Part shown: piece after piece, positions 15,144 through 26,000 of the stretch
Layout of the letters: every line of letters starts with the position of its first letter
Numbering within the stretch: the stretch's first letter is position 1
NCBI GenBank assembly: GCA_016292745.1
Contig: JAEDFO010000020.1
Span: 1-35,197 of the forward strand
Length of the DNA stretch: 35,197 nt
Reading direction: 5' to 3'
From: Muribaculaceae bacterium
Lineage (GTDB): Bacteria; Bacteroidota; Bacteroidia; Bacteroidales; Muribaculaceae
The notes under the pieces: model-generated
Seen by the model: the letters and a program-made list of their open reading frames with translations, nothing else
Told to the model about the DNA's origin: nothing
Databases searched by the model: none
Translations under genes and position numbers: made by a program

Positions 15144-18044
15144 ATGAAAAGATTTCTGCTTATACTTGCCATCACGCTTATGGCAATCGGGCAAACAATC
15201 TCAGCCCGCGATTGGACAGTTTCTTCAAGCACTTCTACTGCTGAAGCGGTCTTTTACGTGACTCTGCAGGACAACACCGGTAACAATGTGAGTCTGGTTG
15301 ACGCCAACTACGTTACGCTCGGTGCCTTCGTCAACGGAACGTGCCGAGCCATAGGCACGGTCAATACTTCACAAGACATCTCTATCTTCACTTTCCGTTT
15401 TCCGGTGACCACAGATGATACCGGCCAAACCGTGGAATTTGCGCTAAAGGTTCAAGACACTACCTATCCCGTTCAGAAGACAGAGTACACTCTTAATGCG
15501 GTAGATGGTTCTATAATTACACTTACAGGCGGCGACCAAACCGTTGGATATCCTTCGGGTAGCCACAAACTGCTGTTCACCCCACCTACCGTCGTGCAGG
15601 CAAAAGACGGCACCCTCACTATGGATGTTTTCGACACTGTCGACCTCTTGGAGACTCTCGAATTCTTGCCTGAAGGTGCTACTGTTCCTGACAGCATCAG
15701 TACAGAAGTAGGCAACTATTTGCAATATATGAGCGTTGATGGCTGTCGTTTGACTGCGAATAAGCCCAGCTCGTCTGAAATGTCCATTTATGTTTCGTTC
15801 TATTCGAACATTGATAAAAATTCCGTCTCTGCTGAAATCCCGGTTTACATCTACAACCCAATTACATCAATTACTCTTACCGACCCTTCTGCCAACAGCC
15901 TGACAGTTAATGTTGATGACGGTGAGACTGCCAGTAAGATGGAGGCTCTCCTTACTGTAAAAGGCCTTTATGTTGCTGCCGATTATACGGGTGAAATCCA
16001 CTGGTCACTGAAGGAGGGCGACATCGAAGGTGTTCAAATTCTTGAGGATGGCACATACGTGAACCCTGTATTGCCCGGCACCTACATACTTACAGCCAAC
16101 AACGAAAAAGGTAGCCTCGACGGTGTTGACATCACATTAACTGTAATCAGACCTGCTACCGGACTGACTGCATTATACGACAGTATCACGGTACTTCAGT
16201 ATTCTGATTTAACTGACTATCTTGAACATGTTTACACAATCGAACCTACCGATGCAACTCATGGCAAAGAATCTGTAACATATTATTCTCGCGAATTTAC
16301 GACTGATGAAAACGGTAAGATGCTTGCCAACGAGTTAAAAACCGATGCTATTGTGTGGATCCAACACCCCGATATCGCGCAAGATCTTGAAATTAAAGTT
16401 ACTGTTGTAAAAGGTATTCCTGAGAATAAATTCCCGAATATAACGTTTGACACCAAAAAAGAGGATTTGGAAACAGTGAATAGGGCTGATGGCATTAAGG
16501 CACTCTTCGAATACTTTAGACCCGAAGATTTGACTCAGTACAAATGGACCGATTTTGAATGGAGCACTGAGCAAAAATCACTCGTTCTCATTGAGAGTCC
16601 CGCCGAAATCTATTTAAAAGGTTTTGGTACTGCAACCTTAAAGGGTAGTAGAAGTGTCACCGCCTGCGGATTTGACGACGAGGGTAACTTTAATGCCACT
16701 AAGGTATATTCTGGCTACATCACATTTGACCTTATCATCGTGCAGGACCTTTCAAGTCTCAGTTTCGATGATTTCACCATCGGATGCGAGGATACATACA
16801 TTCTGACTGCAACTACCGACCCCGAGAACTATCTCCTTGATGAAGAGCTTATAGAGTACACTATTCCGAATATTACGGTTTCCGGCGTGGAGACGCCTCT
16901 CTTCAGCATTGAGCGTATCGAAGGCAACTCATGGAAGATAACTCCCAATTATCCCGGTTCAGGACAGTTTTCGATACTGTATGACAGTGAAATCTATAAA
17001 GCAATTAACGTCACCATTTCTCAGCACTTTGTTCTTGGGGAAGGCTGGTCGTGGGTAGCTCCATACGCAGGTCCTGTGACACTCAGTAACCTCAGTGAAG
17101 ACGTTGCCGGCAGCATCCAGGAGATACGTTCACAGTCGGCATTGACATACAATGACCCCTTGTATGGATTCTTCGGTGACCTCACAATCATGGGTGGCAC
17201 CCAAACCCACAAGGTAAATGTGAAGGAAGGCCGTACATTCGATTATGTAGTCGATAATGCCGACTCGTATAATGGCAACGAGACACGGATTTCACTCCAG
17301 GCCGGCTGGAACTGGATTAAAAACCCATACGCCAAGTCGCATTCCTTCAACGAAGTATTTGGCGAAGTAAGCGGCCTTGAGGCAGGAGCCAGTGTGGTAG
17401 GATTTGATGAATTCACTACTTACAACGATGGTTCATGGACAGGTTCATTACAAAGAATCAATGCCGGTGAGGGTTACCTCCTATATAATCCCTTGTTACA
17501 AACGGTGTATATCACACTTCCGGCAGAAATAAATCTCGAGGTTCTTGAACCTGAAACTGAAACTGTCTCGACTCTCTCTCTCCGTCGTATCGCACGTGGC
17601 AATATGCCAGAACTGACCTACAACCCACGTCGCTTCGCCGACAATATGTCGATTATCGCATGCATGCCTGAGGGTGTCGATACCGAACGCTACAGCGTTG
17701 TTCCTTTCGTTGGCGAAGAATGCCGCGGCGAAGGCAAACTTGTCGACGGCCGTTACTTCATCACTGTCCACGGACAGAAGAACGAAAAGGTTATGTTCCG
17801 CATCTACGACAATCAGACTGGCGAATATGAGAATGCTTACACCGAGATGTCATTCAGCATGATGGCTGGCTCGATAAAAGAACCGGTAATGCTTGAAGCA
17901 TCAATCAGCGGTATCGAGGATATCACAATTGGCCAATCTCAGGATGAAACCGACACCGTTATCTACAACATGCAGGGACAGCGTGTCCGCAAAGACGCAA
18001 AGGGCTTGCTCATTGTGAATGGAAAGAAGACGTATGTTAAATAA
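15144..18044 (+). CDS. Large secreted Ig-like protein with type IX secretion-like C terminus
   Basis: This 966-residue protein starts with a signal peptide (residues 1-21, MKRFLLILAITLMAIGQTIS). The N-terminal domain (about 22-130) holds a VTLGAFVNGTCRAIG motif that recurs in the lipoprotein encoded at 31335. The middle has several beta-rich, bacterial Ig-like (Big_2-type) segments (about 230-420). Two W-x-W modules follow: GEGWSWVAPYAGPV near 631 and QAGWNWIKNPYA near 718. The last roughly 50 residues, with VIYNMQGQRVRKDAKGLLI then NGKKTYVK, have the look of a Por secretion (T9SS type A-like) sorting domain. It is likely exported to the cell surface. No catalytic motif is visible. A strong terminator follows at 18070, separating it from the next unit. 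Confidence 0.75.
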   Translation: MKRFLLILAITLMAIGQTISARDWTVSSSTSTAEAVFYVTLQDNTGNNVSLVDANYVTLGAFVNGTCRAIGTVNTSQDISIFTFRFPVTTDDTGQTVEFALKVQDTTYPVQKTEYTLNAVDGSIITLTGGDQTVGYPSGSHKLLFTPPTVVQAKDGTLTMDVFDTVDLLETLEFLPEGATVPDSISTEVGNYLQYMSVDGCRLTANKPSSSEMSIYVSFYSNIDKNSVSAEIPVYIYNPITSITLTDPSANSLTVNVDDGETASKMEALLTVKGLYVAADYTGEIHWSLKEGDIEGVQILEDGTYVNPVLPGTYILTANNEKGSLDGVDITLTVIRPATGLTALYDSITVLQYSDLTDYLEHVYTIEPTDATHGKESVTYYSREFTTDENGKMLANELKTDAIVWIQHPDIAQDLEIKVTVVKGIPENKFPNITFDTKKEDLETVNRADGIKALFEYFRPEDLTQYKWTDFEWSTEQKSLVLIESPAEIYLKGFGTATLKGSRSVTACGFDDEGNFNATKVYSGYITFDLIIVQDLSSLSFDDFTIGCEDTYILTATTDPENYLLDEELIEYTIPNITVSGVETPLFSIERIEGNSWKITPNYPGSGQFSILYDSEIYKAINVTISQHFVLGEGWSWVAPYAGPVTLSNLSEDVAGSIQEIRSQSALTYNDPLYGFFGDLTIMGGTQTHKVNVKEGRTFDYVVDNADSYNGNETRISLQAGWNWIKNPYAKSHSFNEVFGEVSGLEAGASVVGFDEFTTYNDGSWTGSLQRINAGEGYLLYNPLLQTVYITLPAEINLEVLEPETETVSTLSLRRIARGNMPELTYNPRRFADNMSIIACMPEGVDTERYSVVPFVGEECRGEGKLVDGRYFITVHGQKNEKVMFRIYDNQTGEYENAYTEMSFSMMAGSIKEPVMLEASISGIEDITIGQSQDETDTVIYNMQGQRVRKDAKGLLIVNGKKTYVK

Positions 18045-18069
18045 CAGTTTATCTTAATCAATTATCTGC

Positions 18070-18114
18070 GCCGTGGCGCCCGCTCTGTTCGGGCGTGGCG
18101 TCACGGCTTTTTTT
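18070..18114 (+). terminator. Strong intrinsic terminator after the 966-residue protein gene
   Basis: GCCGTG (18070-18075) pairs with CACGGC (18102-18107), with inner pairing of CGCCCG and CGGGCG around CTCTGTT, followed by seven T residues (18108-18114). This splits the locus into two transcription units. The 136 bp after it, before the next ATG, contain another short hairpin (GCGGA 18155-18159 with TCCGC 18169-18173) and a CCGCCTTCGGGC stretch (18209-18220) that also occurs in hairpin cluster 1. No clear promoter could be placed there. Confidence 0.85.
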
Positions 18115-18250
18115 CTCCTTTTTATCCTCTCATCTATAACGATGATATCATTTCGCGGAGCATCTGGTTCCGCAACTTCCGTTTAACTACGGCACCAAAT
18201 TTGAAATTCCGCCTTCGGGCACATTAATATATATTTACAGCTATCATAGG

Positions 18251-20071
18251 ATGCGAACAACCTTTCCTCATAGTGTCGTTATATATCTGAAGCGCATCGC
18301 CGTCACAGCCGTTCTTGTGGCATTGTGCGGACTGGCTGCTCTGCATGCACAGGACATATCCCAAATAGGGAAAAGCGACCCGCTTATTATATCCGGCTCG
18401 ATAGGTACGAACAACACCTACTATCATTCGTCAGCCGGGGCTGGCTACGCCTCGCCTTTGAGCAACAGCGTATTTGCCAACATCAATGTCAACATCTACG
18501 GTTTTTCTTTCCCGTTTGCCGTCTGCTATTCGAACAACAACATGAGTTTCAGTTACCCGCAGTTCTCGTTCAACATAGCTCCTAAATACAAGTACTTCAC
18601 GGCGCATTTCGGCCGCTCGACTATTCCGTTCAGCAACTACATCATGAACATGTCGTTCAACGGCGTGGGCCTGGAATACAACGGACCGAAATTCCGCACC
18701 GCGGCGTTCTACGGAATCCTGCGGAAGGCTATCAACGACAACCCGGAGGACCCGAATCCGCGAACTGCGCAATATGAGCGCGTTGGTTGGGGATTCAGCA
18801 CCGGCTACGGCAATGGAGGCCACAGCATCGACATATACTTACTGAGGGCTTACGACCGCCCATCAACTATCGACGAAGCATGGCGCGAGTCGGTACGTCC
18901 GCAGGAAAACCTGCTCGTGGGAATCAAGGCTCGCACCAGTTTCAAGAAATTCCTGTCGCTCAACGTCAACGCCGCTACTTCGGCGTTCACTGCCGACCGT
19001 GAATCGCCAAAGGTTGAGGTCGGTGAAGCCACGCGCTTCGACAAGATTTTCGAAGCCCGCTACACCTCGAGAATCAGATTCGCCGGCGACGCCTCTCTCG
19101 GATTCTCGTTGCCATTCCTCAACGGCTCAGTATTCTATAAGATAATTCAGCCCGACTACGTTTCGTTGGGTACTTATTATACATCAAACAACTATCAAAG
19201 CCTCGGCGCTACGCTGAGCACAAGGCTATTCCGCCGCATCAGCCTGTCGGGTAATTTCTCGATGCAGAACGACAACCTCTCGAAAGAGCAGCTCTACACC
19301 AACAACGGCTACGTATATTCAGCAATCGCATCATACAGCCACAGTTCGGGATTCAGCATCTCAGGTATGTTCAACGGCTATCTCCAGCGTCAGGACGATG
19401 GCGCTGCTGCCGTTAACGACACCACCCGCGTTAATCGCGAACTCCGCTCATTCAGCCTCAACTCCTCTTATTCGCGGCCCGGCGATACTTTCGACCACTC
19501 CGTTTCGCTGTCGGCAAACTACACCGAAAACATCGACCACAACCGCTTCAACATCGGCTTGAGCGACTGCAAGACCATGGCACTCGGTGCCTCGTACACC
19601 CTCGGGGTGAACCCTTGGGAGGTTGACTTCGGTCTATCGACAAGTTATCAGGAAACCAAAGGATTCAACACAAAGTACAGTTCCGCCGTTGGGTCGTTCT
19701 CCACTGGTCGCGGTTTCCTCAAGGATAAGAACCTGAACGTATCGGCTACGGTGTCGATATGCTACAACCATGTGAAGTTCACTTCAAAAAGCCTATCGAT
19801 GGCTCTCGACCTCTCGGCTTCCTACACCATCAAACAGAGCCATTCGTTCAGCGCTTCGGCATCGTTCAGCAAGTATGGCGACGTCAACCCGACGCAGACG
19901 CAATCTGGCCTCAACTCCACCGACATTCGTCTCTCGCTCAACTATGTCTACACCTTCTCGCTGTTCCACTTAAAGAAGAAGCAAAGCGAGAAACCGAAGA
20001 ACAGCCAACTCGCATATCAAACTCAGAATAAATCAAAATATAACAGTCCGCAGGTCGGGCCGGTCCGTTAA
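18251..20071 (+). CDS. Outer-membrane beta-barrel protein
   Basis: The 606-residue protein begins with a signal peptide (cleavage likely after LHAQ, near residue 34). Almost the whole mature part then consists of alternating polar/hydrophobic strands with aromatic ends, for example NVNIYGFSFPFAVCY, SVFYKIIQPDYVSLG, YSAIASYSHSSGFSISGMF, ATVSICYNHVKF and LSLNYVYTFSLFH. This is the pattern of an integral barrel of perhaps 20 or more strands. A hydrophilic basic tail of about 40 residues follows the last strand and would face the periplasm. No TonB box or plug domain is visible, so it is not a SusC-type transporter. It is the first gene of a five-gene unit with the giant protein only 10 bp downstream. 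A role as its membrane anchor or conduit is inference. No specific family is recognised. Confidence 0.75.
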   Translation: MRTTFPHSVVIYLKRIAVTAVLVALCGLAALHAQDISQIGKSDPLIISGSIGTNNTYYHSSAGAGYASPLSNSVFANINVNIYGFSFPFAVCYSNNNMSFSYPQFSFNIAPKYKYFTAHFGRSTIPFSNYIMNMSFNGVGLEYNGPKFRTAAFYGILRKAINDNPEDPNPRTAQYERVGWGFSTGYGNGGHSIDIYLLRAYDRPSTIDEAWRESVRPQENLLVGIKARTSFKKFLSLNVNAATSAFTADRESPKVEVGEATRFDKIFEARYTSRIRFAGDASLGFSLPFLNGSVFYKIIQPDYVSLGTYYTSNNYQSLGATLSTRLFRRISLSGNFSMQNDNLSKEQLYTNNGYVYSAIASYSHSSGFSISGMFNGYLQRQDDGAAAVNDTTRVNRELRSFSLNSSYSRPGDTFDHSVSLSANYTENIDHNRFNIGLSDCKTMALGASYTLGVNPWEVDFGLSTSYQETKGFNTKYSSAVGSFSTGRGFLKDKNLNVSATVSICYNHVKFTSKSLSMALDLSASYTIKQSHSFSASASFSKYGDVNPTQTQSGLNSTDIRLSLNYVYTFSLFHLKKKQSEKPKNSQLAYQTQNKSKYNSPQVGPVR

Positions 20072-20081
20072 CAGCAGATAA

Positions 20082-23000
20082 ATGAAAAAACAAGACATCA
20101 TGAAGTTCTTCAGAAATATAGCCATCATTATAGCGACCCTGCTCACCACCTTGTCGGTGTGGGCGGAGGATATTTCGGTCAATATTACGCCCGTGCAGCC
20201 CATTCTGCCGCCTCACGTTGCGTATTACATGACCAATCCCGGTCAATATTTCAATATCTCCGTCCAGAACAACACTCTGGAGGCTCAGAACATCTATTTC
20301 GGCGTGCGGCTCACTCAACTCACCGGCACCGAAAACATTGATATATACGTCCCCGGCTCGCCATATCTACCGAAGACGCCTACCGTGGTGAACGCTTCGC
20401 AGACAAAGGTGCTGAACGCCGTAGAGATGCGACAGATGTTTAACCATGTGCCGTTCAACGCCATCAAGATGCCCGAGTCGATGTACGACAACGTCCTGAG
20501 CAACTCGTTCGGATTGCTCCCCGAAGGCACCTACGAACTAATCCTCAACGTATATCGCTGGGACCCTTACGCATCGACGCCGGCAATGCTTAACGACCCG
20601 ACGCTCAGCCGATGCACATTCCAGGTATGCTACAACGCTTCGGCTCCATCATGGATTGAGCCGCTGATGCACGGTAGCGGCAACAGCGTCTACGGCGACA
20701 TGGTATACTCCGTGTCGGCGCTCAAGCCGATGTTCCAGTGGATGCCGCCTGTGGTGAACTGTGGCATCACGCCTCGCGCATTCACCTACGACTTCAAGAT
20801 TGTAGAGATGGTTCAGAGCGAATCGCCCGAATATCTGATGGAGTATGCCCCGACGTTCTACGAGGTGAAGAATCTCACCGTCCCGCAATGTATCCTTCCT
20901 TATAATGTAACCAACTACTTCGTCGAGGGGAAAATCTACGCCGCTCAGGTAACCGTTCATTCAAATTCCACTCAGGAGGGTAGCCTCGACTACATTCTGC
21001 TTGAAAACGGCGGCAAAGGTGAAATCCGCCTTTTCTCGATGACCGATTTCAGCGCCGACAGCAACAGCAAAACCGATTATTCGGCACCGGTTATCATTCA
21101 TCCCGAGGCAAGTGCCGCTACATCGTTGAACAAATGGGCAATTCTGTCGCCCGACGACCCGGTTATCCGCTGGAAAGCGCCGGTTAAGTCAGGTGTCAGC
21201 GTGAACACTGCCAAATTCAAATACGACGTACGAATCTTCTCGTTCCCATCGTCTTACGAATTATCAGCCGATGGCGCGGCTAAAATAATCGAGAATGAGA
21301 ATCCAATCTATGTCCAGAGTTCTCTGCCCGACGGCACCACAGAGTTCCGTCTGCCCGAATCGGCTACCAAATTGCTTAACTCCAAATCCGACGAAACATT
21401 CATCGTTGAGGTGTGGGCTAAGCCCGACACCGTTGCCGGCGATTGGAGCAAGTTTAACTTCGCCGCCGAGGGTCACTCCACTCCAACCATATTCACCTAT
21501 TCACAGACCGTCATTCGCCCTGCACAGTTTATGACTCCGGTTCAGATGGCTTCGATTGACGGACTCTCATTCGCCCGACTGCCGAGAATCTACAAGAACT
21601 CGCCAACGGTTACATGGTCGTCCTACACCATCGACTCCGGCAAACTGCCCGACGGTGTCAGCGTGACATACGCCATCAAGATAGTGAAGTCTACCTCGGA
21701 TTATGAACTAACTGTAAAAAGTGCGGCATCGGCTCTCAACGAGCTCACACCGGTAGCTATGGAGGAGAACCTGACGGATTGCTCTTGGTCGATACCGAAG
21801 AGTGTCTTCACGGATGGCGACGACCAAGCCTTCTTCATGCGCGTGATAACCAAACTTGACGGCCCCGCCGACGTTATCAAGGAAATGAAACTTACCAGCG
21901 GCGGTCTTTCGGAAGTCGCTGCGGTGGTTCTCTCCTCTACCGAGAAGCCTACCACATATTCGGCTCCGAAGTTTATACAGCCCACACCGCTGTCAGAGCG
22001 CAAGAGCGATTCCGATGGCAGAATCGACTCGCAACTCCCGATGATTCGTTGGGAAGCCCCATCGATGACCGGCGAAACCGACAAGGCTGTTGAATTCACC
22101 TACGACCTGAGAATCGTTAAGCCAACCGCGGAACATACCACTGACATCGAAACCGTGGAGAAGGCCATCGATAATTCGGAGGTGGTGTATGAGCGCAAAG
22201 GAATCTCCGGTACACGCTTCATTATTCCGCAGGACATCATAGCGAAGATTGACACCACGAAGCTCTATCCGATGCGAGTCACGGCAAATCCCGACACCAC
22301 CGTCAACGGCAAAAAATACGCCTACGACAACAAAGGTCGCTCGTTGCCGGCTCTCGGCTACTTCAGCACAGTTGACCGCAGCGGAAAGATTGAATATGCC
22401 GACACTCTCAACAACTTTGAGAATCCGCGCATCGTGGAGCCTACATTCCTCGATGAGAATGGCTGCCGCAAGACGTTCCTTTACAGCGACATCCCTGTGT
22501 CGTGGCGTAAGCCGGCTTACTACGGCGGTTACGGCGCCATCGACGCCGACTCCGTAAAGTTTGAGTACGACGTCGAGATTTTCGCAGCCGACACTTATCT
22601 GAGCCGCGACGAGATGTATGAGCGCGGTCCGGTGCACAAACTCGAGAAACTGACCGAACTCAGCGACACAATCCGCTGGGACGACATCAAGGAGAAGGTG
22701 ACCGAAAACTCGTATTGCCTTGTGCGCGTTGTGCCTCACGCCGTGAACGACTCCACGACGGTGTTCACTAACGACGAAATCAACGTGGTTGACTTCGCCA
22801 TGGCCGACTTAATGACCCGCAACTACTACAATTGCGAGAGCCGTGTATCGTTCACAAACACCTCGCCAACACAGAAGAAAGTCGACGACCTGAAGGGTAA
22901 GACCGTCAAGGTGGGCGAATACGACCTCGTGCTCGACGGCGAACTCACGGCTGTGGAAGGAAAAGCGGGTATGTTCAAAGGTAACGGACATGTGCCGTGG

Positions 23001-26000
23001 TCGCCTATTTCTATAAAATGGGAACTTGAGGTGCAGTTCGACTCGCTGGTGATTAACACCGACGACCGCGTGATTTCTGGTGTCGTTGAAACCTGGGGTG
23101 GCCCCGACAATAAGATGTCGTCGTCGGAGTGCATCGAGAAACTCATGAGCGACTGGGGTCTCAACAACATCATCGCCGACACTGGCATCCCTTACGCCGA
23201 CAAAATCCAGAGCGCGGTAAACAGCGAGATTAGCGGTCTTGCCGAGCAGTTCAACATTGCCGACTACTACAACGAGATAACAAAGGGTTGGGCAACAGCC
23301 AAGAACTTCATCACTGGCGGTCCTATCGGATTCCCGATGGAGATTCCCGAAAAGTACAATCCTTCGCCCGTGAGCCTTCAGATTACCAAGATGAAGTTCA
23401 CGCCGAAATACGCCACCATGGACCTCATTGGTACATTCGTGATTCCCGACACCGAGGTGACCGAAAACCAGATACTTGTGTTTGGTGCTCCACGCCTCTG
23501 TATCAGCCCCGAAAGCCTGATACCCGAAGGTGGAACCGTGGCGCTGCTGAAGGACTTCACTGTTAAAGACCCAAAGAGCGACTTCGACTTCACATTTAAG
23601 GCTCCGTCGGACATCACCACGCCCGAGGACGGCTGCTTCGTGATTTGGAGTGACGGCAAGTTTGCCGCATTGAGCGCCGACTTTGAAATGTCGATGCCTA
23701 ACCTCAAGAAGGTGGTCGACGGAGAAGCCACCGAAGATAATCCAAAACTTCGCCTGCAGGCGAAAATCATGAAATGGGACAACTGGCTCGCAAAGGGTCA
23801 TCTCGATTCGTTCGAGGCGGAGGGTGCCCCAGGTTTCACTTTCGGAAGCACCGACGTTATCATCGACTACTCCCGTTTGGAAAATCATCCACAATGTGGC
23901 AGTTCAGTATTCCCCAATGACTACAAATGGTCGGAACTCGGACTTTCGAGCTCTAACTCTTCGTCATCGGAAGGTTCTGATGACGCCGTGGTAAACAACA
24001 GCATCAACTGCTGGACGGGTATGTATATCCCCAGCATCGAAATGATGTTGCCCGAATCGATGTCGGTCAACGGCGAGGACCGCATCAAGATGTCGATAAC
24101 GAACATGTTAGTCGACAAATCCGGTATCACCATGAACGCCGGGTTCAAGGACCTCATAAACTATAAGGCTGGCGAAAACGGTACTATCGGCGGATTCGCC
24201 TTCTCGATGGACAACATCTATGTCAACGTACAGCAGAACGAGTTCCGCAAGTTTGCATTCGACGGCACACTACAGATTCCGCTATTCTCCGGCGAAGTGA
24301 AATACGACTGCGAAATAGCGGCACTCAGCGTCAAGGACAACGACAAGAACAAGAAAGGCTATGCCTACGTGTTCCGCACACGGCAGATTGAGGACCTCAA
24401 CTTCGACTTTTTTCTCGGTAACCTCACCCTTGAAAAAGCCCTTACATACTTCCTCGTCGAGGCCTACGACAAATACACCGGCGACAAAAAGGATGAAACC
24501 GTCACCAACGTTGAACTTTGCGTCGGCGGTACGGTTGACATTGCCGGAAAAGACAAGATAAACGAATACCTCGGTAAACTCCCGTTCGACCTCAAGATGC
24601 CAGGACTTAAGTTCTGCAAGATGCGTCTGGCAAACAACGCGGGTTGGGAGACCCAGTATGACGACAAGAAACTCCAGGAGGCTCGAAACAAGCGCCAGGC
24701 GGAGATGATGAATGAGGTTGGCGAAAACTGGTGGAACACCGACACCACCTACGTCTTCGGCGACAAGAACAAGGTATATCTCAACTGGGGACAATGGGGT
24801 TATGCCTCGCCCGAAAAGACAATCGGTCCGTTCACATTCACTCTTGCCGAATACGGCCTGGACATTAATACAGGAGATAACAACTCAGCTGTACTTTCTT
24901 TTAACTTCGGCGGCGACATCACTCTCGATGCCGGTCTCGGCATAAAGGGCGGTACCTCTCTGTCGATATGTGCCGAAATCACAAATATCACCGATATCAA
25001 CAACATTGGTATAAAATTCAAGGAGGTAAAGTTCAATAAGATTCGAGTAAACGTCAAGAACAACCAACTTGATATCTCGGGTTCGCTTGAACTCGTCGAC
25101 ACCGACACCCGCACCGGCTATTCCGGCACACTCGACGTGGACATAATGGACCTCTTCGCCCTTAAGGGCACTGGTGGCTTCTACAAAGAGCAACGCTCCG
25201 ATGGCGACGGTTCGTACCAATGGGGATATTTTGTGCTCACAAGCGAAAAAATTGAAATCGCACCTGTATCATTATATGATATTGTAGGTGGATTCTATAT
25301 CAATGCCCGCCGAAAAAGTTCAGAAAGCGACTCCGACTATAGCGCCGAACCACTTGAAGGATGCAACGGCATCATTCTCGGTATGGGATTGAAGATGGGC
25401 GACGGCTCTACATTCAATGGCAAGTTCGGTGCTACCGTGCTTATCAATGAGGGGAAACTCGCCACTCTCAAATTCACAGGCGATGTGAAATGTGCAGGTA
25501 TCATTGATGCCGGTGTGAATTTTGTTTACGAAAACACTCCGGTTGACAAATACTTTAAATTTGATGCCACGGTCGACTACTCTGCCGACTTTGGCGTAGG
25601 AGGTGCTCTGGAAGGCATACAAAATGCCATTGGTGAGATGCAGAAACTCAATGACAAATTCCAAGGCTATGCCGACAAGTTAAGTTCCGACGCCTTGGGT
25701 AATGTCATGGGCGATAAGAGCGAGAACAAAGCCTCGAATTCCAAAGAATTGAAGGATGTGGAAGGAGGCGACGATTCGAGCACTGCTTTGGGCAAACTCC
25801 ACATTGAACTGTCGCTCAAAGTGACTTTCCGCAAAGAAGGTGTCAACCTCAAGCGTCCCGACTGGTATGTGTGGATTGGTCACCCCGACAAGGACAAACG
25901 CTGCTACTTTAAGTTTGTCGACTTCCACTCTGATATTGTAACTGTTGATATCGGTGCCGATGCTTATGTGTGCTTCGGTTCGGAATTGCCAAACAACGGC

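Noticed and set aside
22809..23894. 361-residue minus-strand open frame
   Set aside because: It lies entirely inside the giant gene in antisense, is rich in His/Val/Arg as expected from the reverse of Asp/Asn-rich codons, and shows no family motif.
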